DNA of 13,455 nucleotides from Pseudomonadota bacterium (GTDB taxonomy: Bacteria > Desulfobacterota > JADFVX01). The translations under genes were made by a program, and so were the position numbers. This document shows, piece by piece, positions 1-7,208 of this stretch. The notes below the pieces were generated by a model. The model was not told the DNA's origin. It saw only the letters and a program-made list of their open reading frames with translations, and did no database searches. Where the stretch lies: the NCBI GenBank assembly GCA_015222555.1, contig JADFVM010000201.1, positions 1 to 13,455 of the forward strand, written 5' to 3'. Position 1 is the stretch's first letter. Each line of letters starts with the position of its first letter.

Positions 1-40
1 CTCCCACCAGGGGAGAGGGGATTATAAGGATGCCATTCAT

Positions 41-59
41 CCCCGTGCACAGCACGGGG
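41..59. repeat. REP-like GC-rich hairpin, left copy
   Basis: Perfect 8-bp inverted repeat (CCCCGTGC / GCACGGGG) around a 3-nt loop, followed by TATT. It resembles the two hairpins at the right edge of the window in its CCCC...GGGGTAT shape. It stands out from the AT-rich sequence around it and has no T-run after it, so it fits a dispersed REP-type palindrome better than an intrinsic terminator. A weaker CTCCC/GGGAG hairpin at 1-15 may belong to the gene to the left. Confidence 0.55.
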
Positions 60-202
60 TATTCTGAGCATGTTTTCATAAAAATTCTTAAAAAAGCAGA
101 CAAATAAAAACAGCTATTCCAGAGATAAAGGTCAGTATGAAGACCTCAGCGCCTGCCTGCAGCAAAACAAAAACCTTCCGGAAAGACAACAATATTGATA
201 TT

Positions 203-224
203 ATTGAGTTTTTATAAACTCAAT
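203..224. repeat. 9-bp inverted repeat in the fhs leader
   Basis: ATTGAGTTT at 203-211 and its exact reverse complement AAACTCAAT at 216-224 flank a 4-nt loop, 53 nt upstream of the fhs start. The arms are AT-rich and no T-tract follows, so a terminator is unlikely. An operator or a leader RNA hairpin controlling fhs is possible but unproven. No known riboswitch was recognised in the rest of 1-277, which otherwise holds only the REP-like hairpin. Confidence 0.4.
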
Positions 225-264
225 CCCTTCCATGACATTTAAACATTTCATCCTTATTCTAGAA

Positions 265-271
265 AAAGGAG
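265..271 (+). promoter_or_regulatory. Ribosome binding site of fhs
   Basis: AAAGGAG lies 6 nt before the GTG at 278. It fixes that non-ATG codon as the start. The GTG at 271 overlaps this site and is in another frame. Confidence 0.75.
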
Positions 272-277
272 TGCTGC

Positions 278-2065
278 GTGATCAATTCAGACAGCTTTTC
301 AAGCTTGCCCGACGATCTTGAAATTGCGCAATCGGCAAAGGCCAAGCCGATTATTGAAATAGCTGAAAGTCTGGGGCTTGGAAAGGACGATATTGTACCC
401 TATGGATGGGATAAGGCAAAGATTCGCCTCCATATTCTTGAAAAAATCAAAGCCAGGCCAGAGGGGAAATACATTGAAGTCACAGCCATCACACCAACAC
501 CTCTGGGCGAAGGCAAATCAACCACCGTCATTGGGCTTACCCAGGCGCTGGGTTCTGTCCCCGGGACGAAGGCCGCCTGCTGCATTCGGCAACCCAGCAT
601 GGGGCCCACCTTTAACCTCAAAGGCGGGGCCGCCGGCGGTGGCTATAGTCAGGTTATCCCCATGGAAGACTTCAACCTCCATCTCACCGGCGATATACAT
701 GCCATCAGTATCGCTCACAATCTGGTTGCCGCTGCAATAGATTCGAGAATGTATCACGAAAGCCGTCAAAGCGATGAGACGCTTTTAGAAAAGGGCATCC
801 CCAGGCTGAATATAGAGCCGGAAAGCATTGTATGGAATCGTGTCGTTGATGTCTGTGACCGATCACTTCGCCAGATTGAAATCGGCCTCAATGACATCAA
901 TATGAAAGACGGTTCCCCCAGCCCAATCTTCCCCCGTAAGACGGGTTTCGACATAACGGAAGCAAGTGAACTGATGGCCATACTTGCTCTGGCAGATAGC
1001 ATGGAAGATCTGCGTGAAAGAATCGGTAAAGTTGTTGTTGCTTTTACTGATAAAGGAAAACCTGTTACGCTTGAAGACCTGGGTGTAGCCGGCGCTGTGG
1101 CTGTTCTTCTCAAGGATGCCCTCATGCCCAACCTGATGCAAACTCTGGAAGGCCAGCCGGCCTTTGTTCACTGCGGTCCCTTTGGAAATATCGCTCACGG
1201 CAATTCCTCTATCATTGTCGACAAAATGGCTCTCAAGCTCGCTGATTACGTCGTGACAGAGAGTGGTTTTGGCGCCGATATCGGCATGGAAAAGTTTTTC
1301 GACATCAAGTGCCGGGCTTCCGGCCTTACCCCAAATGCAGTTGTACTTGTAGCAACGGTACGAGCCCTGAAAATGCACGGCGGAGGGCCTGAGGTCTCTC
1401 CCGGTTCAGAAATTGACAAGGTCTATCTGGATGAGAACATTGAACTTCTCAAAAAGGGGCTTTGCAACCTTGGAAGACATATAAGGAATGCGCTGCAATT
1501 CGGCATACCAGTCGTTGTGGCAATAAACAGGTTTACCTCAGACACAGAGGCAGAACTTGCCATGATTTGCGAGTATGCCGTGAGCCGGGGAGCAAGGGAC
1601 GCCGTCGTCACAAACCACTGGGCGGAAGGGGGAAAAGGCGCATCAAAACTGGCTGATGCCGTCATTGCCGCCTGCGAGGAAAAGTCTAACTTTAAATTTT
1701 TATATCCATTAGACTGGTCTATTAAAAGAAAGATTGAATGTATCGCAAAGTCAATCTATGGCGCCAGCGATGTCAGTTATGATCCCCTGGCAGAAGCACA
1801 GATTATTAATTTTGAAAAGATGGGCTTCGGCAATCTGCCCATCTGCATGGCCAAAACGTCTCTCAGCCTGAGTCATGACCCAAAACTTAAGGGTGTGCCA
1901 AAGGATTTCATTCTGCCGGTACGTGAAGTCAAGGCCAGCGTTGGTGCAGGCTTTATTTATCCCCTTATCGACAAAATCAACACCATGCCGGGGATGGCTA
2001 CTCATCCTTCATTTATGAACATCGATATCCTTCCGGCAACTAATAAAATCAAAGGCCTGTCTTAG
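278..2065 (+). CDS. fhs: Formate-tetrahydrofolate ligase (10-formyl-THF synthetase)
   Basis: Catalyses the ATP-dependent joining of formate to tetrahydrofolate, giving 10-formyl-THF in the cytoplasm. This is the entry step of the methyl branch of the Wood-Ljungdahl pathway and a source of formyl groups for purines and initiator tRNA. The family nucleotide loop is TPTPLGEGKST at residues 72-82. The first family signature, LKGGAAGGGY, is at 114-123, just after RQPSMGPTF (104-112). The second signature, VATVRALKMHGG, is at 358-369. At 595 residues it is somewhat longer than the roughly 557 usual for clostridial enzymes; part of the extra length may be the segment around 206-222. The GTG start follows a good AAAGGAG site. 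It is not overlapped by its neighbour and may be a single-gene transcript. The motifs make the identification secure. Whether the cell uses it for acetogenesis, formate assimilation or simple C1 supply cannot be told here. Confidence 0.97.
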   Translation: MINSDSFSSLPDDLEIAQSAKAKPIIEIAESLGLGKDDIVPYGWDKAKIRLHILEKIKARPEGKYIEVTAITPTPLGEGKSTTVIGLTQALGSVPGTKAACCIRQPSMGPTFNLKGGAAGGGYSQVIPMEDFNLHLTGDIHAISIAHNLVAAAIDSRMYHESRQSDETLLEKGIPRLNIEPESIVWNRVVDVCDRSLRQIEIGLNDINMKDGSPSPIFPRKTGFDITEASELMAILALADSMEDLRERIGKVVVAFTDKGKPVTLEDLGVAGAVAVLLKDALMPNLMQTLEGQPAFVHCGPFGNIAHGNSSIIVDKMALKLADYVVTESGFGADIGMEKFFDIKCRASGLTPNAVVLVATVRALKMHGGGPEVSPGSEIDKVYLDENIELLKKGLCNLGRHIRNALQFGIPVVVAINRFTSDTEAELAMICEYAVSRGARDAVVTNHWAEGGKGASKLADAVIAACEEKSNFKFLYPLDWSIKRKIECIAKSIYGASDVSYDPLAEAQIINFEKMGFGNLPICMAKTSLSLSHDPKLKGVPKDFILPVREVKASVGAGFIYPLIDKINTMPGMATHPSFMNIDILPATNKIKGLS

Positions 2066-2132
2066 TCAATGAATCCAGAAAATATCTTCACACAATGACA
2101 GTGTCAAAGAATGATGCGTGGCATCCGGGTTA

Positions 2133-3062
2133 ATGATAAAAAAATACGTTTTAATATTTGCCGCCATTATATGCCTACCACTCTTCTTCATGAGTGATCT
2201 TGACGACTATTCCCCCCGGTCGTATAAACATGGATGGGATCTGGGACATATTTTAATTTTCTTTTTCTGGACCTATGCACTGGTCAACCACTGGAGTAAG
2301 GCATCAAAGGCCTCGGCCTTTAAACAATGGGCAACAGTTTTAGCCGCTTCATTTGCTGTAGGTCTTACCATCGAAATACTTCAAAGCTTCACTCTCCGTT
2401 CAGTCAGTCTTCGCGACCTGTTAAATGATCTTTTAGGCTCATTTTTGGCGCTTGCCTTCTTTTCACCGTCTTTAAAAATGATTGTGAGAAAAAAGAAAAG
2501 AGCTTTTCAAATCTCAGCACTGCTTTTGTTGGCCATTTCTTTTTATCCATCAATAACATCAATAATCGATGAAGTGACGGCTAGAAAGCAGTTTCCCATA
2601 CTCGCAAATTTTGAGACAGCCTTCGAGACCAAAAGATGGCAGGGGAAAACTGATATTGCAATAACAAGAGATATATCAGAAAACAGTAGTCATTCTTTAC
2701 GTGTCCCCCTGGCTACAACCAAGTATTCCGGCGTTAATCTAAAATACTTTCCCTCTGACTGGCAGGGCTATAACTATTTACAATTAAGTACCTATAATCC
2801 CATAGCGGCATCACTTTTAATCCATTGCAAAATATTTGACCAGCGTCATACTGAAAACAAATACAGGTATGAAGACAGATATAACGGCGAATATATAATG
2901 CAAAAGGGCTGGAATAAAATCGTTATTAATCTTGAAGAGGTACTCAATGCACCACGAAACCGGAAGATGGATTTATCCAGAATCAAGGGCCTTCAAATTT
3001 TTGTATCCTCCCTGCCTGAACCGAGGGTGATATTCATCGACAATGTAAAACTACTGCCATAG
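2133..3062 (+). CDS. VanZ-like membrane protein with C-terminal beta-sandwich-like domain
   Basis: Residues 1-140 carry about five hydrophobic segments (near 5-20, 38-53, 66-84, 98-111, 127-141) and the VanZ-like signature ExxQ (E81-Q84), R94-D95, N98, followed by a G. VanZ was named for low-level teicoplanin resistance, but most homologues have no known role. Residues from about 155 to 309 form a soluble region: a Phe-Glu near its start (F160-E161), a GWNKIVINL strand at 259-267, and an ending F-I-D-N-V-K-L. This pattern is typical of carbohydrate-binding or galactose-binding-like jelly rolls. An envelope glycan-binding role is therefore an inference. The start is uncertain: ATG at 2133 gives a natural MIKKYVL membrane start, while an in-frame GTG at 2118 would add five residues; neither has a strong ribosome binding site. 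The gene stands 67 nt after fhs with no clear functional link to it. Confidence 0.8.
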   Translation: MIKKYVLIFAAIICLPLFFMSDLDDYSPRSYKHGWDLGHILIFFFWTYALVNHWSKASKASAFKQWATVLAASFAVGLTIEILQSFTLRSVSLRDLLNDLLGSFLALAFFSPSLKMIVRKKKRAFQISALLLLAISFYPSITSIIDEVTARKQFPILANFETAFETKRWQGKTDIAITRDISENSSHSLRVPLATTKYSGVNLKYFPSDWQGYNYLQLSTYNPIAASLLIHCKIFDQRHTENKYRYEDRYNGEYIMQKGWNKIVINLEEVLNAPRNRKMDLSRIKGLQIFVSSLPEPRVIFIDNVKLLP

Positions 3063-3277
3063 AATAATGTGTAGTTTAGTCTACAAATTCCTAAAATCCG
3101 CATTTTTATGAAATAAGCGTTTACCTGGTGTTCACATCGCTGAGGGCTCAAGAATCAGCAGAAGCAGCCTTTTTCTGCTGCATCTTTCGTCTCGAATCAA
3201 TGGACAACCCCATCCTGTATCACCCTTTTTACTTGAACATTCAATACTTATTTGCTAGGTTAAGTTTCATTCTTTCT

Positions 3278-3283
3278 GAGGAG
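3278..3283 (+). promoter_or_regulatory. Ribosome binding site of the REC-AraC regulator
   Basis: GAGGAG, 12 nt before the ATG at 3296. It supports that start over the in-frame GTG at 3128, whose extra 56 residues precede the REC domain and match nothing known. The spacing is somewhat long. Confidence 0.5.
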
Positions 3284-3295
3284 TATTCAAATATT

Positions 3296-4126
3296 ATGAC
3301 TCACGGCAATAAAGAATCTGAAGAAAAAAAAGGAAAAGTCCTTATCGTTGATGATGAGAGAATGATTTGTGACACACTCGGGCTCATTCTTTCTCGCAAA
3401 GGGATTAATATAAACACAGCATTAAGCGGTCAGGATGCGATCAGACAAATAAAAAAAAATGATTATAACCTCATAATCCTCGATTTCTCACTGCCTGATA
3501 TTGACGGCCTCAATGTTCTTACTCAACTTAAACATATAAAACCTGATACACCCGTCATCTTTATGACAGGTTATGGCTCAGAGACCGTATCAATAAAGGC
3601 CTTTAAGCTGGGCGTGTCTGATTATTTCATTAAACCATTCAATCCGAAGGAACTTGGAGACAGAGTTCTCCAGATTGTAAGAAGCGAAGTTACAAATCAG
3701 ACTAATAATACAGCAATCGCCCTTCCTTTCAAGATAGACAAGGACATTGAAACCTCATCGGGCATTGGCCGCGCGGTTCAACATTTGAAAGATAATTATA
3801 AAACTCGAATCTCATTGGAAGAGATATCCAATATTGCAGGACTTAGCAGATACCATTTCACGCGGGCCTTTAAGAAAGTGATGGGCATTCCCTTCTCAGA
3901 TTATTTAAGTCATTTACGGGTAAAGAAATCTGAAGATACTCTTGCATCTCTTGAAGTAAATATTTCAGAGGTTGCATTTTCCGTGGGTTTTAACAGTCTC
4001 AGACAATTTGAAAGGGCTTTCAAAAAAACAATAGGTTTAAGCCCCCTTGAATATCGAAAAAAAAAGAATCCCCCCAACCCACCACCTCCCAGTAAAAAAA
4101 CAAGAAAAAAGCCAAAAAAAGTATAA
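3296..4126 (+). CDS. Response regulator with REC and AraC-type DNA-binding domains
   Basis: A two-component output regulator of 276 residues. The receiver domain spans about 14-130: acidic pocket D19-D20, phosphoacceptor D63 in ILDFSLPDIDG, T91 in MTGYG, and K113 in FIKPF. A linker of about 25 residues leads to an AraC/XylS double helix-turn-helix domain (about 158-254). Its first HTH is SLEEISNIAGLSRYHFTRAF and its second is around VNISEVAFSVGFNSLRQFERAFKK, ending in the family G-L-S-P-L-E-Y-R. No histidine kinase is encoded in the window, so its partner is elsewhere. Residues 255-276 are an unusual Lys/Pro-rich tail encoded by A and C homopolymers. The sigma-factor gene starts 126 nt downstream, and a 21-bp direct repeat lies between them, so control of that gene is a reasonable inference. 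I chose the ATG at 3296 because it precedes REC directly and has a GAGGAG site. Confidence 0.88.
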   Translation: MTHGNKESEEKKGKVLIVDDERMICDTLGLILSRKGININTALSGQDAIRQIKKNDYNLIILDFSLPDIDGLNVLTQLKHIKPDTPVIFMTGYGSETVSIKAFKLGVSDYFIKPFNPKELGDRVLQIVRSEVTNQTNNTAIALPFKIDKDIETSSGIGRAVQHLKDNYKTRISLEEISNIAGLSRYHFTRAFKKVMGIPFSDYLSHLRVKKSEDTLASLEVNISEVAFSVGFNSLRQFERAFKKTIGLSPLEYRKKKNPPNPPPPSKKTRKKPKKV

Positions 4127-4129
4127 AAT

Positions 4130-4165
4130 AGCAATATGTGTCGCAAAAAAAGCAATATGTGTCGC
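4130..4165. repeat. 21-bp-period direct repeat, candidate activator site
   Basis: The 15-mer AGCAATATGTGTCGC occurs exactly twice, at 4130-4144 and 4151-4165, separated by six A residues. The 21-bp period places both copies on the same helix face. The second copy runs into a perfect 10-bp palindrome, TGTCGCGACA (4160-4169). Direct half-sites with a 21-bp period are the arrangement bound by AraC-family proteins at sites such as araI1/I2, and an AraC-type regulator is encoded just upstream. The link is an inference. Confidence 0.6.
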
Positions 4166-4192
4166 GACAAGATTATTTTACTATGTCATAAT
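4164..4192 (+). promoter_or_regulatory. Candidate sigma-70 promoter of the sigma-factor gene
   Basis: A -35-like GCGACA (4164-4169, four of six consensus bases) and a -10-like CATAAT (4187-4192, five of six) are exactly 17 bp apart, about 60 nt before the ATG at 4253. The weak -35 overlaps the downstream copy of the direct repeat, the placement expected of a class II activated promoter. It is not experimentally known. Confidence 0.4.
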
Positions 4193-4237
4193 AGAATCCT
4201 TTATCTCAGGATTTCATCATAAGCACAGATCTCAATT

Positions 4238-4244
4238 AAGGAGG
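4238..4244 (+). promoter_or_regulatory. Strong ribosome binding site of the sigma-factor gene
   Basis: AAGGAGG, 8 nt before the ATG at 4253. It is the best Shine-Dalgarno sequence in the window and fixes the start. Confidence 0.8.
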
Positions 4245-4252
4245 CATTTATT

Positions 4253-5161
4253 ATGGGTTCGGTGACACACAAGAATATAACTTTTGACTCGCATCAGAAT
4301 GAAACTGGCTATTCAAAAGGAACATCTGAAAGTCTCGCCATTTATCTCAAAGATATCAGAAAAACTCCGCTATTGTCTGCAGGGGAAGAAAAGGCGCTTG
4401 CCAGGAAGATAACCACTGGAGATGAAAAGGCTTTTCAAACAATGGTATCATCCAACTTACGTCTCGTTGTAAAAATTGCTAAAAAATATATTAATAGAGA
4501 TCTCCCTTTCCAGGATCTCATTGAAGAGGGCAACATTGGCCTCATCAAAGCTGTTCACAAGTTTGATTACACGAGAGGTTATCGTTTTTCAACCTATGCC
4601 ACATGGTGGATAAGACAATCCATCGAAAGAGCAATTATTAATCAGTCAAGAGTCGTCAGGCTACCTGTACATGTCTCTGATGAAATAAATAAAATGTTAA
4701 AAAGTTCCAAGGAATTAAATCTCCACCTTAACAGAACACCGACGACAGAAGAGATTGCAGATAAAATGCAGACAACAACTAAAAAAATCTCTGATCTTTC
4801 CATACTTTTAAAGAAAGCAGCCTCTCTTGACAATAGTCTTGATCAGGAAACTAGCAGTGAATTTGATTATAATTTACAGGATATACTTGAAGACACGACA
4901 GTTAACGCGCCGCACTATGAGGTTTACATTGAAGATAGAAAAACGGAAATAGCTAGGTGGTTATCCATTCTAAGTGAAAGTGAGAGAAGCATCATCAAAA
5001 TGCGTTTTGGCATTGATGAAGGTGAAAGCATGACACTTGAAAACATAGGTAAAAAGTTTGGCGTAACAAGAGAGCGAATTAGACAAATTGAAAAATCTTC
5101 CCTTGAAAAGTTGAGAAAATATACATGCATGTATAAACTCAGCATGAAGGATTTCGATTAA
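4253..5161 (+). CDS. rpoS: RpoS-like group 2 sigma-70 factor
   Basis: An RNA polymerase sigma subunit that directs promoter choice. It has 302 residues and lacks the long region 1.1 and non-conserved insert of a housekeeping RpoD. Region 1.2 is about 26-58 (LAIYLKDIRKTPLLSAGEE). Region 2 is about 62-133, with SNLRLVVKIAKKYI, DLIEEGNIGLIKAV, and FSTYATWWIRQSIERAI for -10 recognition and melting. Region 3 is about 140-215. Region 4 is about 233-288, where the HTH LENIGKKFGVTRERIRQIE at 262-280 reads the -35. The ILSESE-x5-K-M-R-F-G-I-D wording of region 4 resembles deltaproteobacterial RpoS more than RpoD, so I favour a stationary-phase or stress role. The symbol is by family resemblance only. 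An upstream direct repeat and weak-35 promoter suggest activator control, perhaps by the REC-AraC protein encoded just before it. Another group 2 sigma factor is the main alternative. Confidence 0.88.
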   Translation: MGSVTHKNITFDSHQNETGYSKGTSESLAIYLKDIRKTPLLSAGEEKALARKITTGDEKAFQTMVSSNLRLVVKIAKKYINRDLPFQDLIEEGNIGLIKAVHKFDYTRGYRFSTYATWWIRQSIERAIINQSRVVRLPVHVSDEINKMLKSSKELNLHLNRTPTTEEIADKMQTTTKKISDLSILLKKAASLDNSLDQETSSEFDYNLQDILEDTTVNAPHYEVYIEDRKTEIARWLSILSESERSIIKMRFGIDEGESMTLENIGKKFGVTRERIRQIEKSSLEKLRKYTCMYKLSMKDFD

Positions 5162-5479
5162 AGCAACATATTGGTACCCTCCCTACATACCCCATCAAAG
5201 GGATTGGGGCATGCTGTCTGGGCTCCCTCAGTGGATCTGTTTGCCGGCGTGCTTATCCTCCTTATCCACTATGGCAATCGCCTCCCCCTCATTAAGCAAA
5301 CAATGATTTTATCCTTGCTCACAATCTCTTTTTTCTCTATAATTAAGCTGATTTAGAGCTTCTGTTACTTTCGCGCATAGTGTTAGTTTCTCATCTCGCT
5401 GCAGCAAAAAAAATCACCGATAAATTTAATGAAAAATGTATCCGTGACAGAGAGATGTTTTTAATCTTTTAATTCATCG

Positions 5480-5496
5480 CTCTTAATAATTAAGAG
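5480..5496. repeat. 17-bp palindrome upstream of tmk
   Basis: CTCTTAATAATTAAGAG is two perfect 8-nt arms around a single A, 48 nt before the tmk start. Outer ATTCAT (5472-5477) and ATGAAT (5501-5506) extend the symmetry with an offset of two bases. The composition is AT-rich with no T-run after it, so it suits an operator for a dimeric regulator better than a terminator. No binding protein can be named. Confidence 0.45.
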
Positions 5497-5534
5497 TTAC
5501 ATGAATGGCTGATCATTTGATTTAAACATCGATT

Positions 5535-5538
5535 GGAG
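5535..5538 (+). promoter_or_regulatory. Ribosome binding site that sets the tmk start
   Basis: GGAG, 6 nt before the TTG at 5545. The in-frame TTG at 5533 would place this site inside the gene and has no Shine-Dalgarno sequence of its own, so 5545 is preferred. Confidence 0.6.
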
Positions 5539-5544
5539 AAAAGC

Positions 5545-6210
5545 TTGGGACTTTTTATCACCTTTGAAGGGATTGAGGGATGCGGTAAAACGACGCAGAT
5601 TAATCTGCTTGCCGAGTTTTTATCTGAGTCAAATTTTCCTTTTATAACTACTCGTGAACCTGGCGGAAGCTCCATAGGGAAAAGAATCAGAGGCATCCTC
5701 CTGGATACGGAGAATAAGGAGATTACGTCAAAGGCAGAACTTCTCCTTTATGCCGCCGACCGAACCCAACATGTGGAAACAGTCATTTCACCTGCGCTAA
5801 AAGAGGGAAAAACAATTTTATGTGACCGCTTTTATGACGCAACGACGGCCTATCAGGGAAAGGGAAGGGGACTTGATCGAAAATTGATAGAAGATCTCAA
5901 TGAAATCGCCTCTGGAGGATTGAAACCGGATCTGACCTTTCTCATAGACTGTCCAGTAGAGATTGGTATAGAACGGGCAGTCAAGAGGTCGAACAGTGAA
6001 AGTCCTGAAGAAATGCGTTTTGAAAAAGAAGCCTTAACTTTCCACCAAAAGGTAAGGGCAGGCTACATGGAGATTGCCGAGGCGGAACAGCACAGGATAG
6101 TAATAATAAATGGCAACAGACAGGTCGAAAAAGTACATGAAGAGATCGTAAAAATCTTTCTCGACAAAACAAATGACAATAAGGAATCGATAAAAGGTAA
6201 ACAGGCATGA
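5545..6210 (+). CDS. tmk: Thymidylate kinase
   Basis: Phosphorylates dTMP to dTDP with ATP, an essential cytoplasmic step in dTTP supply for replication. The Walker A loop GIEGCGKT is at residues 9-16 of the 221-residue protein. The TREPGG segment is at 36-41, the DRFY motif at 94-97 followed by TTAYQG, and a LID-like arginine-containing stretch near 144-158. The loop lacks the arginine of the DRxG type, and basic residues sit in the LID, as in the E. coli-type enzyme. Length is near the family norm of 205-215. The start is a TTG at 5545, chosen because GGAG lies 6 nt before it; an upstream TTG at 5533 would add four residues. The stop overlaps the holB start in ATGA, so this is the first gene of a tightly coupled operon with holB, ricT and metG. 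Confidence 0.96.
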   Translation: MGLFITFEGIEGCGKTTQINLLAEFLSESNFPFITTREPGGSSIGKRIRGILLDTENKEITSKAELLLYAADRTQHVETVISPALKEGKTILCDRFYDATTAYQGKGRGLDRKLIEDLNEIASGGLKPDLTFLIDCPVEIGIERAVKRSNSESPEEMRFEKEALTFHQKVRAGYMEIAEAEQHRIVIINGNRQVEKVHEEIVKIFLDKTNDNKESIKGKQA

Positions 6211-7208
6211 ATTTTCACTCTCTTTTCGGACATAAGAAACAGATTGAAATTCTAATGAGAGCCATCGCTGGAGACAAGACGCCTCATGCCTATCTCTTTA
6301 TTGGATCCGAAGGCATTGGTAAAAAGCTGGTGGCCTTAAAGGTCGCCCAAGCCCTTCAATGCACTTCTACTGAAAAAAAACCCTGCGGCCTCTGTTCGGG
6401 ATGCAGGAAAATCGAGGCAGGAAAGCATCCCGATGTTATACTTCTGGAACCTGACGGTAAATATATAAAAATTGAACAGGTTCGGGATCTTCAAAAGAAA
6501 CTTGGCTTTAAACCTTTTGAGGGAAATAAAACAGTCTGTATTATAGACGGCGTCGACAAAATGAACATCGCTGCGGCGAACTCTCTACTTAAGACCCTTG
6601 AGGAGCCGCCATTGGCGACACACCTCATTCTTCTGGCCGAGAATTTGAGGCTCGTCATCCCCACAATTATTTCCCGATGTCAAAAATTAAAGTTTAACCC
6701 TCTGACAACCCCGGAAATTGAAAAAATTCTGGTACGAGAAAAAAACCTTTCACCGCAGGAGGCTCACTCTGCTGCACTTGTCGCCGATGGCAGCCCTGGC
6801 AAAGCGATAACCTTCACAGAGATATTTCCGCAGGAAGAAAGAGATGCTTTAATTTGCTCATTTACAAAGATTAATGACATGAATGGCGCTTTTTCTTTAG
6901 CAGAAGAATTGACTAAAAAAGGAAAAGTCGAAAAACTTATGGAATGCCTGGAGGTACTCAAGTTTTTTTTAAGGGACATTATAACAATAAAATTAAATAT
7001 GAAAAGAGAAGCTGTAATTCATAATAATCACATGCCATCCATTGAAAAAATGGCAGGAGAACTTACACTTGAAGACCTTCTTCTTATGGTAAAGACCATC
7101 ACCAAAACTGAGTCAGCAATTGCAATGAATTCAAATAAGAGGCTATCAATAGAAAACCTGCTTATCAAACTATTTCATAAAAGAGAACTATTATGTCGAG
7201 AATTATAG
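6207..7208 (+). CDS. holB: DNA polymerase III subunit delta' (clamp loader)
   Basis: The delta' subunit of the clamp-loader complex, which opens and loads the beta sliding clamp during replication. The N-terminal AAA+ fold shows a loop G-S-E-G-I-G-K-K at 33-40, in which the usual Ser/Thr after the lysine is a Lys. Delta' generally does not hydrolyse ATP, so this is not a defect. Four cysteines, C52, C60, C63 and C66, match the zinc module of bacterial delta' and tau. LLKTLEEPP (127-135) and the SRC motif (156-158) are family hallmarks. The C-terminal 150 residues are the collar region. At 333 residues it is of normal length. The ATG overlaps the tmk stop by 4 nt and the 3' end overlaps ricT by 16 nt, pointing to translational coupling. 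The tmk-holB order is widely conserved. Confidence 0.94.
   Translation: MNFHSLFGHKKQIEILMRAIAGDKTPHAYLFIGSEGIGKKLVALKVAQALQCTSTEKKPCGLCSGCRKIEAGKHPDVILLEPDGKYIKIEQVRDLQKKLGFKPFEGNKTVCIIDGVDKMNIAAANSLLKTLEEPPLATHLILLAENLRLVIPTIISRCQKLKFNPLTTPEIEKILVREKNLSPQEAHSAALVADGSPGKAITFTEIFPQEERDALICSFTKINDMNGAFSLAEELTKKGKVEKLMECLEVLKFFLRDIITIKLNMKREAVIHNNHMPSIEKMAGELTLEDLLLMVKTITKTESAIAMNSNKRLSIENLLIKLFHKRELLCREL

Larger units (their letters stand above)
5162..5544. other. Intergenic gap between the sigma-factor gene and tmk
   Basis: A 383-nt stretch with no credible gene. A 61-codon open frame at 5171-5356 has no ribosome binding site and no recognisable protein. No clear intrinsic terminator was found. 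The last 80 nt hold a 17-bp palindrome (5480-5496) and the tmk ribosome binding site, so the tmk operon promoter probably lies in the AT-rich part after about 5400. Confidence 0.5.

Noticed and set aside
863..1378. 171-codon minus-strand open frame inside fhs
   Set aside because: It is fully antisense to conserved fhs coding sequence and encodes no recognisable protein.
2096..2106. TGACA-G-TGTCA palindrome between fhs and the VanZ-like gene
   Set aside because: Only 5-bp arms, no other copy in the same context and no promoter visible; too short to call an operator.
3128..3295. In-frame 5' extension of the REC-AraC gene from a GTG at 3128
   Set aside because: The added residues match no domain, there is no Shine-Dalgarno before 3128, and an ATG with GAGGAG ahead directly precedes REC.
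4047..4265. Open frame spanning the regulator tail and the sigma-factor leader
   Set aside because: It shadows the homopolymer tail and the promoter/repeat region in another frame, and its end overlaps the true sigma-factor start.
5184..5210. Possible terminator hairpin after the sigma-factor gene (CCCCA ... TGGGG)
   Set aside because: Only about five base pairs with a mismatch next to them, and no T-tract follows.
5171..5356. 61-codon plus-strand open frame after the sigma-factor gene
   Set aside because: No ribosome binding site, non-ATG start, no recognisable domain and no coding-like composition; probably chance.
6303..6326. Lysine in place of Ser/Thr in the HolB Walker A loop, as a sign of a broken gene
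   Set aside because: Delta' subunits commonly have degenerate nucleotide loops and do not hydrolyse ATP; the zinc cysteines and SRC motif are intact.
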